From Paraburkholderia graminis C4D1M (GTDB taxonomy: Bacteria > Pseudomonadota > Gammaproteobacteria > Burkholderiales > Burkholderiaceae), in NCBI RefSeq assembly GCF_000172415.1, contig NZ_ABLD01000035.1, positions 1 to 44,496 on the forward strand: DNA of 44,496 bases, in the 5' to 3' direction. This document shows positions 30,744 to 39,491 of this stretch, in pieces. How positions within the stretch are numbered: the stretch's first letter is position 1; every line of letters begins with the position of its first letter. The notes below the pieces were generated by a model. The model was not told the DNA's origin. It searched no databases and saw only the letters and a program-made list of their open reading frames with translations. A program made the position numbers and the translations under genes.

Positions 30744-32072
30744 TTACCCCGCCAGTCCCACCGTCTGCACGACAAGCCAGAGATTCGCCGCAGTGATCAC
30801 CGCAAACAGCGACCACGCGACGATTCTCGTCAGCAGCGTATTCGCGAACTCGCCCATCAGCGAACGGTCGCCCGTCATGCGGATCAGCGGATAAAGCGCG
30901 AACGGCAATTGCAGGCTCAACACGACCTGGCTCGCGACGAGCAGTTTGCCCACCGCGCCGTTGCCCATCATCTGCACGCCGATCAGCGCGGGAATCAACG
31001 CAAGCGCGCGTGTGATGAAGCGACGCTGCCAGCAAGGAATCTTCAGCTTCAGAAAGCCTTCCATGATGACCTGTCCCGCGACCGTGCCCGTGAACGTCGA
31101 GCTTTGTCCCGATGCCAGCAGCGTGACCGCGAACAACACCGCCGCGAAGCCGGTGCCGACAATCGGCGCGAGCAGCTTGTACGCGTCTTCGATTTCGGTG
31201 ACCTGATTGTGGCCGGTTGCATGAAACGCAGCGGCCGCGAGAATCAGGATCGCCATGTTGATCATCAGCGCGAGCAGCAGCGAAGCGATGGTGTCGATGC
31301 GCGACATGCCGATTGCGGAGCCGATGCTCGCGGGATCGCGCTTGACCGCGCGCGTCTGCACGATCGACGAATGCAGATACAGGTTATGCGGCATGACCGT
31401 CGCGCCGAGAATGCCGATCGCGAGATACATCGGCTCGCGCGAACTCAGCGCCTGCCACGACGGAATCAGCCCTTGCGCGACCGACGGCCAATGCGGCTTC
31501 ACGAGCGCCAGTTCGACGATATAGCCGACGCCGATCGTCGCGATCAGGCCGAGCATGATCGCTTCGAGATCGCGGAAATTTTTGCCCTTCAGGCCGAGCA
31601 CGATCAGCGTATCAAATGCCGTGAGCAGCACGCCCGTGGTCAGCGAGCATTTGAAAAGCAGATGGAATGCAAGCGCGCCGCCGAGCACTTCGGCGAGATC
31701 GCACGCGATGATCGACAACTCGGCGAGCAACCATTGGAACCGCGCGACGGTCGGCGAATAACGCGCTCGCGATAGTTCAGCGAGATCGCGCCCGGTGACG
31801 ATGCCAAGACGCATGCTCAGGCATTGCAGCGCCATCGCCGCGAGACTCGAGAGCATGACGACGAACAACAGGCTGTAGCCGTAACGCGAGCCGGCCTCGA
31901 TGTCGGTCGCCCAGTTGCCGGGGTCCATATAGCCGATCGAAACCAGCAGGCCGGGGCCCGCGAACTGCAGGATCTTCTTCCAGAAAGGCGCGCCTTGCGA
32001 GACGGCGACCGAGCCTTGCACTTCGGATGGACAAAACGGCGCCGTTGCCGTGGTCGGTAGTTTGAACTGCAA
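30744..32072 (-). CDS. mntH: Nramp-family divalent metal (Mn2+) transporter
   Basis: Proton-coupled metal importer, 442 residues, 11 predicted helices. Metal-site motifs are visible: D50-PGN in TM1 (GYMDPGNWATDIEAGS) and MPHNLYLHS in TM6, with the Met that selects transition metals over alkaline earths. It appears to begin with TTG at 32072 (MQFKLPTTAT...), preceded by GAGAGA about 10 bases away; no better ATG precedes TM1. It lies 61 bases after the sulfur-operon flavoprotein gene but has no functional tie to it. No MntR box or yybP-type riboswitch was recognised. Confidence 0.93.
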   Translation of the reverse strand: MQFKLPTTATAPFCPSEVQGSVAVSQGAPFWKKILQFAGPGLLVSIGYMDPGNWATDIEAGSRYGYSLLFVVMLSSLAAMALQCLSMRLGIVTGRDLAELSRARYSPTVARFQWLLAELSIIACDLAEVLGGALAFHLLFKCSLTTGVLLTAFDTLIVLGLKGKNFRDLEAIMLGLIATIGVGYIVELALVKPHWPSVAQGLIPSWQALSSREPMYLAIGILGATVMPHNLYLHSSIVQTRAVKRDPASIGSAIGMSRIDTIASLLLALMINMAILILAAAAFHATGHNQVTEIEDAYKLLAPIVGTGFAAVLFAVTLLASGQSSTFTGTVAGQVIMEGFLKLKIPCWQRRFITRALALIPALIGVQMMGNGAVGKLLVASQVVLSLQLPFALYPLIRMTGDRSLMGEFANTLLTRIVAWSLFAVITAANLWLVVQTVGLAG

Positions 32073-32089
32073 TCCGGGAATCTCTCGAG

Positions 32090-32122
32090 GAGGAATAAAA
32101 CCGCCGCGCAGAATGGCTGCGC
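32090..32122 (-). terminator. Weak terminator-like hairpin between the sulfur operon and mntH
   Basis: On the minus strand GCGCAG/CTGCGC with a 5-base loop (32106-32122) runs into GGCGG then TTTTATT. It is a short stem followed by a modest T run, 12 bases after the upstream stop codon. Confidence 0.35.
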
Positions 32123-32133
32123 CGCGGACCGCC

Positions 32134-33336
32134 TCAAGTGTACAAAGAAACTTCCGGCAATGTCCCGCTCAGTGCATAACGGCCGACATCGCGCACGCGA
32201 TAGTCGAGCGGATCGTGCAGCGTGTGCACGCGCGCGTTGCGCCAGAAGCGGTCGAGTGCAAGCGGCCCGTGCGTGGCGCGCGCGCCGCATGCATCGAACA
32301 GTTTTTCGCTGACGTCGAGCGCCGCGCGATGCGCGACGATTTTCGCTTCCGATGTGGCGAGCGCCACATGTGCGCGCGCTTCGGCGGACAGCGAGGGGCC
32401 TTCGCGCCACGCGGCGTCGAGCGCCTGCGCGGCGCGCTCCGCCAACGCCTCCGCGCTCACCGCCTGGATGCGCATTTCGCCGAAACGCTGGATCAGGTAC
32501 GGATCGTCGGTCGCTTTGGCCACGCCCGAAGTCAGCCACGGTTTGCCGTATTGCGTGACATACGCGCGGGCTTCGTCGAGCGCACCTTGTGCAATGCCGA
32601 CGAACAGATTGGTCATCACCTGCTGCGAGACGAGCGTGCGCAAACTCGCGTACGGCGTATCCGCGCGATGCAGCACTTCATCCGGCTCGACCCTGACCTG
32701 CGCGAATGAAACGCTGCCGCTGTCGGTCTGCCGCTGCCCGATCGGATTCCAGTCTTCATTGACGGTGATGCCCTCGCGCGTGGTCGGCACCACTGCAAAT
32801 ACCGAGTTGCCGGTGAGCGGATCTTGTGCGGAGACCGTCATCATCTGCGAGCCGCGCGTGCCTGAGCAAAAGCCCTTCTGGCCGTTCAGAAGATAGCCGC
32901 CGTCAATCGTTGCACTTGCAACAAGGCGCGTATCGAGCGGATTCACCGCATTGCCCCACCACCAGCGTTCCTTGACTGTGCCGCTCAAATAGCGCGCGCG
33001 CTGTTCGGCATTGCCCCACACATTAATGCTCACTTCCTGCAGGAACGTGAAGCCGAGCAGATGAGCAAGCGCGCTGTCGACCTGCGCGATCTTGCGAATC
33101 ACCTGGTAGATATGCGGCCACGATGCGCCCTCGCCGCCGAATTCGCGCGGCACGGCGAGCGTGAGCAGGCCGGCGTCGGCGATCCACTGTTTTTCCTGTG
33201 CGGCATGGCCGCCGGCAAGATCGCGTTGCGCGGCGCTCGCATGCAATGCGTCGAGCAGGCCGGTGAGATCTCGCACCGCCGGCGCGGCGGACGCCTCGCG
33301 CGCGTGCAGCGCCGCGGCGTGACCTGAATCGTTCAT
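32134..33336 (-). CDS. Acyl-CoA-dehydrogenase-fold flavin monooxygenase, SfnB/DszC type
   Basis: 400 residues. It has the acyl-CoA dehydrogenase fold: helical N-domain, beta domain near 135-225 (GYLLNGQKGFCSGTRGSQMMTVSAQ), and C-terminal helical bundle. In DszC/SfnB/SfnC-like members this fold binds reduced flavin and oxygenates sulfur compounds, with no CoA chemistry. Features such as EWRWWWGN-like KERWWWGNAVNP and the final HDPLDYRVRDVGRYALSG are typical of that branch. It is the last gene of a MetQ-monooxygenase-MetN-MetI set, so a role in liberating sulfur from an imported organosulfur compound is inferred. Substrate not determined. Confidence 0.8.
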   Translation of the reverse strand: MNDSGHAAALHAREASAAPAVRDLTGLLDALHASAAQRDLAGGHAAQEKQWIADAGLLTLAVPREFGGEGASWPHIYQVIRKIAQVDSALAHLLGFTFLQEVSINVWGNAEQRARYLSGTVKERWWWGNAVNPLDTRLVASATIDGGYLLNGQKGFCSGTRGSQMMTVSAQDPLTGNSVFAVVPTTREGITVNEDWNPIGQRQTDSGSVSFAQVRVEPDEVLHRADTPYASLRTLVSQQVMTNLFVGIAQGALDEARAYVTQYGKPWLTSGVAKATDDPYLIQRFGEMRIQAVSAEALAERAAQALDAAWREGPSLSAEARAHVALATSEAKIVAHRAALDVSEKLFDACGARATHGPLALDRFWRNARVHTLHDPLDYRVRDVGRYALSGTLPEVSLYT

Positions 33337-33559
33337 GCTGTTTCCAGTGATGATGTTTGCGGTGTGACCTGCGGTGCAGGCGGGACCGTGCTGACGCTCA
33401 CGAGAGGCTCACGGCCGTCATCCAGCAGGTTTCATGATAGGCGGTGATGCTGGCGACCGATAGGAGCGGCGCTATTCGTCATGCGAAAGCGCTGTATCAG
33501 CCGGTCGCCTTAAGAGCGTCGCAAGTACCCTGCGTTCGTTCGACGCACAACGCCGCTTG

Positions 33560-34216
33560 TCACGCGCGTTGCGCGAGCCGCCGCACGAAGCGGTCGCCCA
33601 CCAGTTGCACCGCCGTCACGATTGCAATCAGCAACGCGATGACCGTGACCATCACCGTGGTATCGAAACGCTGATAGCCGTAGCGGATCGCCAGATCGCC
33701 GAGGCCGCCCGCGCCGACCGCGCCCGCCATCGCGGAAGAGCCGATCATCGCGACCACCGTGATCGTGAAGCCGCCGACAATGCCCGGCAACGCTTCCGGC
33801 AACAGCACATGCCAGATGATATGCCGGCGCTGCGCGCCCATTGCCTGCGCTGCCTCGATTAGTCCACGGTCCACTTCACGCAGACTCACTTCGGCCACGC
33901 GCGCGAGAAACGGAACCGCGGCGATGCTAAGCGGCACGACCGCTGCCCACACGCCGATCGTCGTGCCGATGAGTAAGCGCGTGAGCGGCAGCAATGCGAC
34001 CAGCAGAATGATGAACGGCGTCGAGCGGAACGCATTGACGAGCGCGCCCAGCGTGCTGTTCACCGCGCGCTTTTCGAAGATGCCGCCGCGCGTGGTCGTG
34101 ACCAGCACCAGCGCCAACGGAATGCCGACGAGCGCCGCGATCACCGCGGAGATGCCGACCATCAGCACCGTATCGCGTATCGCACCGACGAGTTCGGAAA
34201 GCCAGAGCTCAGACAT
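33560..34216 (-). CDS. metI: MetI-type ABC transporter permease
   Basis: 218 residues with five membrane helices. It is the membrane subunit of a methionine/organosulfur importer. The coupling-loop motif EAAQAMGAQRRHIIWHVLLPEALPGIVGG (about 130-158) contacts MetN. The ATG at 34216 lies inside the end of metN (8-base overlap), so they are translationally coupled; upstream in-frame sequence belongs to metN in another frame. The 223 bases to the next gene (33337-33559) hold nothing recognisable. Confidence 0.9.
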   Translation of the reverse strand: MSELWLSELVGAIRDTVLMVGISAVIAALVGIPLALVLVTTTRGGIFEKRAVNSTLGALVNAFRSTPFIILLVALLPLTRLLIGTTIGVWAAVVPLSIAAVPFLARVAEVSLREVDRGLIEAAQAMGAQRRHIIWHVLLPEALPGIVGGFTITVVAMIGSSAMAGAVGAGGLGDLAIRYGYQRFDTTVMVTVIALLIAIVTAVQLVGDRFVRRLAQRA

Positions 34217-35369
34217 AGCCCAGCACCTCGACATGATTCGCGTGGCCGCGCGCGCGTTCGAGCAATGCGGCAATCTGCGCGTGCACACTCGCGCGTTCGT
34301 TCGCGCGCACTTGCGCCGACACGATCAGGCGCCCTTGCGCATGCCCCTGAATCCGGTCGATGCCGCCATGCACGAAACTCACGCTGCTTCCGTCGACGCT
34401 GAGCGCGGACGCGAGGCCGGCGAGATCGGGATCGCGCGCGTCATCGCCGGTGAAGCGCACGTCGAGCAGAACGCGTGCGTCGGCTTGCGCGATATCGGCG
34501 AGCGGCTTCACGCGCTCCGCGAGATCGGCGGGCAAATCATGCACCAGCGTGCGCAGCAACGCTCGCGTGGCATCGTGCTGCGGCTCGCCGAATACGCGCC
34601 ACACCGGGCCCGTTTCGACCACACGGCCACGCTCGATCACGGCAACCGTATCGCACACTTCACGAATCACCTGCATTTCGTGCGTGATTAGAACAACAGT
34701 CAGCTTCAGGCGCCGATTGATGTCGCGCAGCAGTGCGAGAATCGCCTGCGTCGTTTCGGGATCGAGTGCGGACGTGGCCTCGTCGCAGAGAAGAATGTCG
34801 GGGTCCGTAACGAGCGCGCGTGCAATGCCGACGCGCTGCTTCTGCCCGCCTGACAAACTGGCCGGATACGCATCGCGCTTCGCCGCCAGACCGACGAGTG
34901 CAAGCAATGCATCGACCTTGGCGTCGATTGCCGCCTTCGGCACGCCCGCAATTTTGAGCGGCAACGCGATGTTCTCGCGCACCGTCTTTGCGGACAGCAG
35001 ATTGAAGTGCTGAAACACCATGCCGATGCGTCGGCGCAGCGTCACGAGTCCGCGTTCGTCGAGTTCGCCGACACTTACGCCATTCACGCGCACCGCGCCC
35101 GAGCTCGGCTTTTCGAGTCCGTTGACGAGCCGCAGCAACGTCGATTTGCCCGCGCCGCTGCGCCCAATAATGCCGAACACTTCGCCGCGCGCAACGTTCA
35201 ACGTGACGTCCGCGAGAGCCGCGGTCGACGCGCCGCGCGTGCCCGCAAACACTTTGCCTACGTTGTCGAATACGACAGCGGCCTGCGTCGGCGCTGCGTT
35301 CGAAACCGGTTCGGCTGCACGCGACGGCGCGTCCTGAATGAACTGCGGCACATCGAAAAGATTAGCCAT
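34209..35369 (-). CDS. metN: MetN-type ABC transporter ATPase with NIL domain
   Basis: 386 residues. The Walker A motif is GRSGAGKST at 69-77, the signature is LSGGQKQRVGIARAL, and Walker B is ILLCDEATSALD with the switch His in LITHEM. The C-terminal NIL/ACT-like domain (about 300-380) is the sensor that trans-inhibits methionine uptake in E. coli MetN. A 30-residue Ala-rich N-terminal extension precedes the first strand, unusual for MetN. AGGAG lies 7 bases before the ATG. The binding-protein gene and a monooxygenase gene lie upstream in the same operon. Confidence 0.93.
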   Translation of the reverse strand: MANLFDVPQFIQDAPSRAAEPVSNAAPTQAAVVFDNVGKVFAGTRGASTAALADVTLNVARGEVFGIIGRSGAGKSTLLRLVNGLEKPSSGAVRVNGVSVGELDERGLVTLRRRIGMVFQHFNLLSAKTVRENIALPLKIAGVPKAAIDAKVDALLALVGLAAKRDAYPASLSGGQKQRVGIARALVTDPDILLCDEATSALDPETTQAILALLRDINRRLKLTVVLITHEMQVIREVCDTVAVIERGRVVETGPVWRVFGEPQHDATRALLRTLVHDLPADLAERVKPLADIAQADARVLLDVRFTGDDARDPDLAGLASALSVDGSSVSFVHGGIDRIQGHAQGRLIVSAQVRANERASVHAQIAALLERARGHANHVEVLGYV

Positions 35370-35387
35370 GCTTTGCTCCTGTCAGAC

Positions 35388-36785
35388 TTACGCGGTTTGC
35401 TCGACGTTTGCACGCGCGCGCCGATGCTGCGCGCCGGCATGCACATCGGGCAAACGCGCGCGGCCGCCGCCGAACAGCTTCTCGCGCAAAGTCGGCGCGG
35501 GATCGTAGTCTTCCTTGTAGACGCCGCGGTTTTGCAGTTCGGGCACGACGAGATCCACGAAGTCCTCGAACGATTCCGGCATCACCGTGCGCGTCAGATT
35601 AAAGCCATCCACGCCCGCTTCTTCGATCCACGACACGAGTTCGTCGGCAATCTGCTGCGGCGAGCCGACCACCGGTTTCGCGCGACCGCCGAGCGTCATC
35701 TGTTCGAGCACTTTGCGTTTGGTCCACACGCCGCTCACGCTCTTTTTGGAAATGGCTTCGACCGCGGATTGCATCGACTCCGTCTTCACATACGAGATCG
35801 GCTCGTCCAACTCGTATTGCGAAAAGTCGATACCTGTCGAGCTGGAAAAGTGCGCGATGCCTCCTTCAGCGCTTGCATAACGCCGGTACTCTTCGAACTT
35901 CTCCTGCGCCGCGCGCTCCGTTTCGCCGACCACTACCGTAATGCCCGCGAAGATCTTGATGTCGTCGGGCGCGCGCCCAAAGCTCACGGCTCGCGCGCGA
36001 ATGTCATCGACAATGGAACGGGTCAACTGCTTGTTCTGTCCGCCGACAAACACGCACTCCGCATGACGCGCCGCGAAGTCCACGCCGCGGCTCGAAGAAC
36101 CCGCCTGATACAAAACCGGCGTGCGTTGCGGAGAAGGCTCACTCAAATGAATCGCGTCGATCGAATAGTAGGGACCGTCATGCTTCACGCGATGCACCTT
36201 GCCCGGCTGCGAAAAAATGCGTGCGGCGCGGTCGCGCACCACGGCGTCGTCTTCCCAGCTTTGCTCCCAGAGCTTATAGACCACGTCCATGTAATCGTCG
36301 GCGCGGTCATAGCGGTCGTCGTGACTGATCTGCTGCGCGAGTCCCATGCCGCGCGCGGCGCTGTCCAGATAGCCGGTCACGATATTCCAGCCCACGCGGC
36401 CTTTGGTCAGATGGTCGAGCGTCGACATGCGGCGCGCGAACAGATACGGCGGCTCATACGTGAGATTCGACGTGACGCCAAAGCCGATATGCCGCGTCAC
36501 ATGCGCCATTGCAGGCACGATGAGCGCCGGGTCGTTGATCGGAATCTGCACCGCCTCGCGCAACGGCGTATCGGGACCGTTTTGATAAACGTCGTATACG
36601 CCGACGATATCCGCGAGAAAGATGCCGTCGAACTTGCCGCGTTCGAGCGTCTGCGCGAGACTCGTCCAGTAGTCGAGATCCGTGTAGTGCGCAGAGCGAT
36701 CCCGCGGATGCGTCCACAAGCCATGATTGATGTGGCCGACCGCATTCATATTGAACGCGTTCAGCAGGATCTTTTTCTTCGGCAT
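35388..36785 (-). CDS. NtaA/SnaA/DszA-family FMN-dependent (LLM) monooxygenase
   Basis: 465 residues, bacterial-luciferase-like TIM barrel using FMNH2 from a separate reductase. Family stretches include GKFDGIFLADIVGVYDVYQ, SNLTYEPPYLFARRMSTLDHLTKGRVGWNIVTGYLDSAARGMG and PVLYQAGSSSRGVDFAARHAECVFVGG. Relatives oxidise nitrilotriacetate, dibenzothiophene sulfone, dimethyl sulfone or similar compounds. AGGAG lies 11 bases before the ATG. Between the MetQ-like and MetN genes, with a DszC-type enzyme downstream, it probably performs C-S bond cleavage of an imported sulfur source. No flavin reductase gene is in the window. Confidence 0.87.
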   Translation of the reverse strand: MPKKKILLNAFNMNAVGHINHGLWTHPRDRSAHYTDLDYWTSLAQTLERGKFDGIFLADIVGVYDVYQNGPDTPLREAVQIPINDPALIVPAMAHVTRHIGFGVTSNLTYEPPYLFARRMSTLDHLTKGRVGWNIVTGYLDSAARGMGLAQQISHDDRYDRADDYMDVVYKLWEQSWEDDAVVRDRAARIFSQPGKVHRVKHDGPYYSIDAIHLSEPSPQRTPVLYQAGSSSRGVDFAARHAECVFVGGQNKQLTRSIVDDIRARAVSFGRAPDDIKIFAGITVVVGETERAAQEKFEEYRRYASAEGGIAHFSSSTGIDFSQYELDEPISYVKTESMQSAVEAISKKSVSGVWTKRKVLEQMTLGGRAKPVVGSPQQIADELVSWIEEAGVDGFNLTRTVMPESFEDFVDLVVPELQNRGVYKEDYDPAPTLREKLFGGGRARLPDVHAGAQHRRARANVEQTA

Positions 36786-36828
36786 CGCGTAGTCGCTCCT
36801 GTTGTTCTATCCGGCGCGCGAGCGCCCC

Positions 36829-37668
36829 TTACCACGCGACTGCGTACAGATTGCCGAACGCTTTATCGAGCGCGGCGCGCACGGCCGGCGAATGCTGATA
36901 GATCGAAATGAACTTGCGAATACGCGGATCGTTCGCGCTTTCCGGACGCACGACCCATTGAATCGCGTAGTTCTTGTTCTCCAGGCCGTCGAATAGCAGC
37001 GCGCTATTCGGGTCCGTCGTTCCCGCGAGTTTGATAAAGCTCGGGTAGCCTTGCGCGAGGTCGACGTCGTCGAGCGAACGGGCGAGTTGCGATGCTTCGA
37101 GCTGGACGATCTTCAGATGCTTCGGGTTGTCGATAATGTCGAGCGTCGTCGCGCGATAGTCGATGCCCGGCGTCAGCTTGATCAGCCCCGCGCGTTGCAG
37201 CAGCAACAGGCCGCGCCCGCCGTTCACTGGATCGTTTGCGATGGCCACGGTCGCGCCGTCTTTCAGTTCGTCGAAGCGTTTAATCTTTTTCGAGTACAGA
37301 CCGATCTTCATGATCGTGCCCGGCGCAATCGCGACAAAGTTATAGCCGCCCTGCTTCTTTGCATTCTCGAGAAACGGAATGTGCTGGAAGTAATTGACGT
37401 CGATGTCCTTGTTCGCGAGCGCGGCGTTCGGCGTATTCCAGTCGGTGAATTCGATCACCTTTACATCGAGTCCCTGCTCTTTCGCCTCGCGCACCGCGAT
37501 TTTGAGTGCTTCGATTTGCGGGCTCGTCGCCGTGCCGATCTTCAGCGTCGGCGCATCCGCCGCGAACGCGGGCGCCGCGGGCAAAGCAAGTGCAAAGCCG
37601 AATGCGCTCAGAAGCGCGAGCGTCGGCGCACGGAAAAAGCGCCGCGCGTTGGAAAGAAAAGTGCGCAT
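36829..37668 (-). CDS. metQ: MetQ/NlpA-family periplasmic binding protein
   Basis: 279 residues. A long signal peptide (about 1-36) ends AAPAFA-AD, fitting signal peptidase I. There is no lipobox Cys, unlike classical MetQ/NlpA lipoproteins, so the mature protein is probably soluble. The mature part has the MetQ fold (TLKIGTATSPQIEALKIAVREAKEQGLDVKVIEFTDWNTPNAALANKDIDVNYFQHIPFLENAKKQ). It starts the minus-strand operon metQ - LLM monooxygenase - metN - metI - flavoprotein. With two oxygenases in the operon, the ligand may be an organosulfur compound and not methionine itself. Confidence 0.9.
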   Translation of the reverse strand: MRTFLSNARRFFRAPTLALLSAFGFALALPAAPAFAADAPTLKIGTATSPQIEALKIAVREAKEQGLDVKVIEFTDWNTPNAALANKDIDVNYFQHIPFLENAKKQGGYNFVAIAPGTIMKIGLYSKKIKRFDELKDGATVAIANDPVNGGRGLLLLQRAGLIKLTPGIDYRATTLDIIDNPKHLKIVQLEASQLARSLDDVDLAQGYPSFIKLAGTTDPNSALLFDGLENKNYAIQWVVRPESANDPRIRKFISIYQHSPAVRAALDKAFGNLYAVAW

Positions 37669-37810
37669 GGTGGACTCTTGATGAAGATGTGATGTATTCG
37701 CGGCGAGTCAGATCGACGGCCTGCGCCAAGGTGCGAATCATCATAGAGGCCACGATGCCTGCGGGTCTACGAACGGATTTTCGAAAGGAAAGCGCGAAAA
37801 AAGATTTGCG

Positions 37811-37847
37811 AAAAAAAACCGGAGCGCGCTTGCGGCGCGGTCCGGTT
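37811..37847 (-). terminator. Rho-independent terminator after the RND operon
   Basis: On the minus strand AACCGGA/TCCGGTT arms with GC-rich inner pairs lead into eight T. It lies 33 bases beyond the outer-membrane factor stop codon and separates the efflux operon from metQ. Confidence 0.85.
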
Positions 37848-37879
37848 CTACAACAGCAGTCAATAATAGACCGAAGCGT

Positions 37880-39478
37880 TTAGCGCTTTGCCACCTGTTG
37901 GTCGGAAGGTGCAGCCGGCGTTGTAGCCGAACCCACGGCCGTATCCGACGCCGGCACATCGCCCCAACCGCCGCCGAGCGCGCGAATCAGGTTGACGGTC
38001 GCGACCGCTTGCGTGCCCTGCAAATGGCTCGCTTGCAGTTGCGTGCTCAACACCTGCCGCTCGCCGTCGATCACGTCCAGATAGCTGACCGCGCCCTCGG
38101 TGTACTGCGTACGCGACAGACGCGCGGCGCGCTGCGACGCCTGCACCGCATTGTTTTGCTCGCGCATCTGATCGTCGAGCAGACGCAGATCGGCCAGGTT
38201 GTCCTCGACTTCGCGGAACGCGACCAGTACTTGCTGACGATACTGCGCGACGTCCTCGTCGTATTTCGCACGAGCCTGCGCGAGATTCGCCTTACGCCGG
38301 CCGCCGTCGAACAGCGGCAACGTCAATGCAGTGCCGGCAAACGGCCCGAGAATGAACGCGCGGCTCGACCACATGAAGAGATCGCCCAGCGTGGCCGACT
38401 CATAGCCGAATGCGCCGGTAATGTCGAGCTTCGGGAAGAACGCCGACTTCGCCAGACCGACGCGCGCATTTGCCGCCGCCATCGCGCGCTCGGCCGCCGA
38501 CACATCGGGCCTGCGTTCGAGCAGCGCCGAAGGCAACCCCGGCGGCACGCGCACTCCGACCGGCACGAGCGGCGCTTCGGCGAACGAGAAGTCTGCCGGC
38601 GGCTTGCCGAGCAGAATCGCGAGACTATGCTCGGACGCCGCGCGCTGACGTGCGACGCCTACTGCGTCGGCGCGTGCGCTCGCGAGTTCATTGCGGGCAC
38701 GCGACACATCCAGTTCGCTAATGTCGCCTTCCTTGAAGCGGCGCTCGACGAGCTTCAGCGTATCTTCACGCAACGCCACTGTACGGCGATACAGGTCCTG
38801 GTCGGTATCGAGCTCGCGCAACTGGAAATAGTTTTGCGCGACGTCGGCCTGCAGCGACAACTGCACCGAACGGAACAGCGCTTCGCTTTGCTGCTCGTCC
38901 GCACGCGAGGCGTTCACATTCGAACCGACACGCCCGAACAGATCCGCCTCATACGACGCGCCGACCTGCGCGCGCCAAATGGTGCCGGTCGTGCCGCCCA
39001 CGCTATCCGGCTGGAATTGCGAGGCCGCCGACGCCCGTTCGCGCGTCGGGCCGAAGCCCGCGTCGAACTTCGGGAACCAGTCGGACTTCGCCGCACGCGT
39101 GACCGCACGCGCCTGCTGCACACGCGCCGCCGCCGCTTTCAGGTCCTGATTCGCGGCAGCCGCCTGCTCTTCGAGCGCGTCGAGTTGCGGGTCGCCGAAA
39201 ATCTTCCACCATTCGCCGCGATGCGCGTCGTCCGCGGGTTGCGCGGTTTTCCACGTACCGGTGTCCTGAGCCGACGCACCCGACGCACCCGATGCACCCG
39301 ACGCAGCCGATGCAGCCGACGTTCCCGAAGCCGCTACCGGCGCTTCCTTGAACGCGGTCGGCGTGTCCACTTCGGGACGCTTGTACGTGGGCTCAACCGA
39401 GCAGGCGGCGAGCAGCGCGAGCAGCAAACCGCTCGCTGCCGCACGGCCCCATCCACTCAAAATCTCAAAGCGTTTCAT
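37880..39478 (-). CDS. opcM: NodT-family RND outer-membrane efflux lipoprotein (OpcM/OprC-like)
   Basis: 532 residues. TolC-like channel of a tripartite pump. The lipobox is LLAAC with Cys26. Two outer-membrane-efflux repeats follow, each with long helices (for example ALEEQAAAANQDLKAAAARVQQARAV and RTQYTEGAVSYLDVIDGERQVL). Between the lipidation site and the barrel is a low-complexity SGA linker of about 15 residues encoded by 9-bp repeats. The ATG at 39478 has GAGGAGAG about 10 bases upstream. The RND pump gene ends 13 bases before it. It is the last gene of the operon, as in ceoAB-opcM and bpeEF-oprC. Confidence 0.9.
   Translation of the reverse strand: MKRFEILSGWGRAAASGLLLALLAACSVEPTYKRPEVDTPTAFKEAPVAASGTSAASAASGASGASGASAQDTGTWKTAQPADDAHRGEWWKIFGDPQLDALEEQAAAANQDLKAAAARVQQARAVTRAAKSDWFPKFDAGFGPTRERASAASQFQPDSVGGTTGTIWRAQVGASYEADLFGRVGSNVNASRADEQQSEALFRSVQLSLQADVAQNYFQLRELDTDQDLYRRTVALREDTLKLVERRFKEGDISELDVSRARNELASARADAVGVARQRAASEHSLAILLGKPPADFSFAEAPLVPVGVRVPPGLPSALLERRPDVSAAERAMAAANARVGLAKSAFFPKLDITGAFGYESATLGDLFMWSSRAFILGPFAGTALTLPLFDGGRRKANLAQARAKYDEDVAQYRQQVLVAFREVEDNLADLRLLDDQMREQNNAVQASQRAARLSRTQYTEGAVSYLDVIDGERQVLSTQLQASHLQGTQAVATVNLIRALGGGWGDVPASDTAVGSATTPAAPSDQQVAKR
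39271..39320 (-). repeat. In-frame 9-bp repeat in the outer-membrane factor gene
   Basis: About five to six imperfect copies of CCGACGCAC/CCGATGCAG encode the (S-G/A-A/S) linker. The unit is a multiple of three, so copy changes would alter linker length without breaking the frame. Confidence 0.75.
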
Positions 39479-39491
39479 TGTTGTTCTCTCC

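Noticed and set aside
30744..32072. mntH as part of the sulfur-acquisition operon
   Set aside because: It follows by 61 bases with a weak terminator-like hairpin between, and manganese transport has no evident link; co-transcription cannot be excluded but is not supported.
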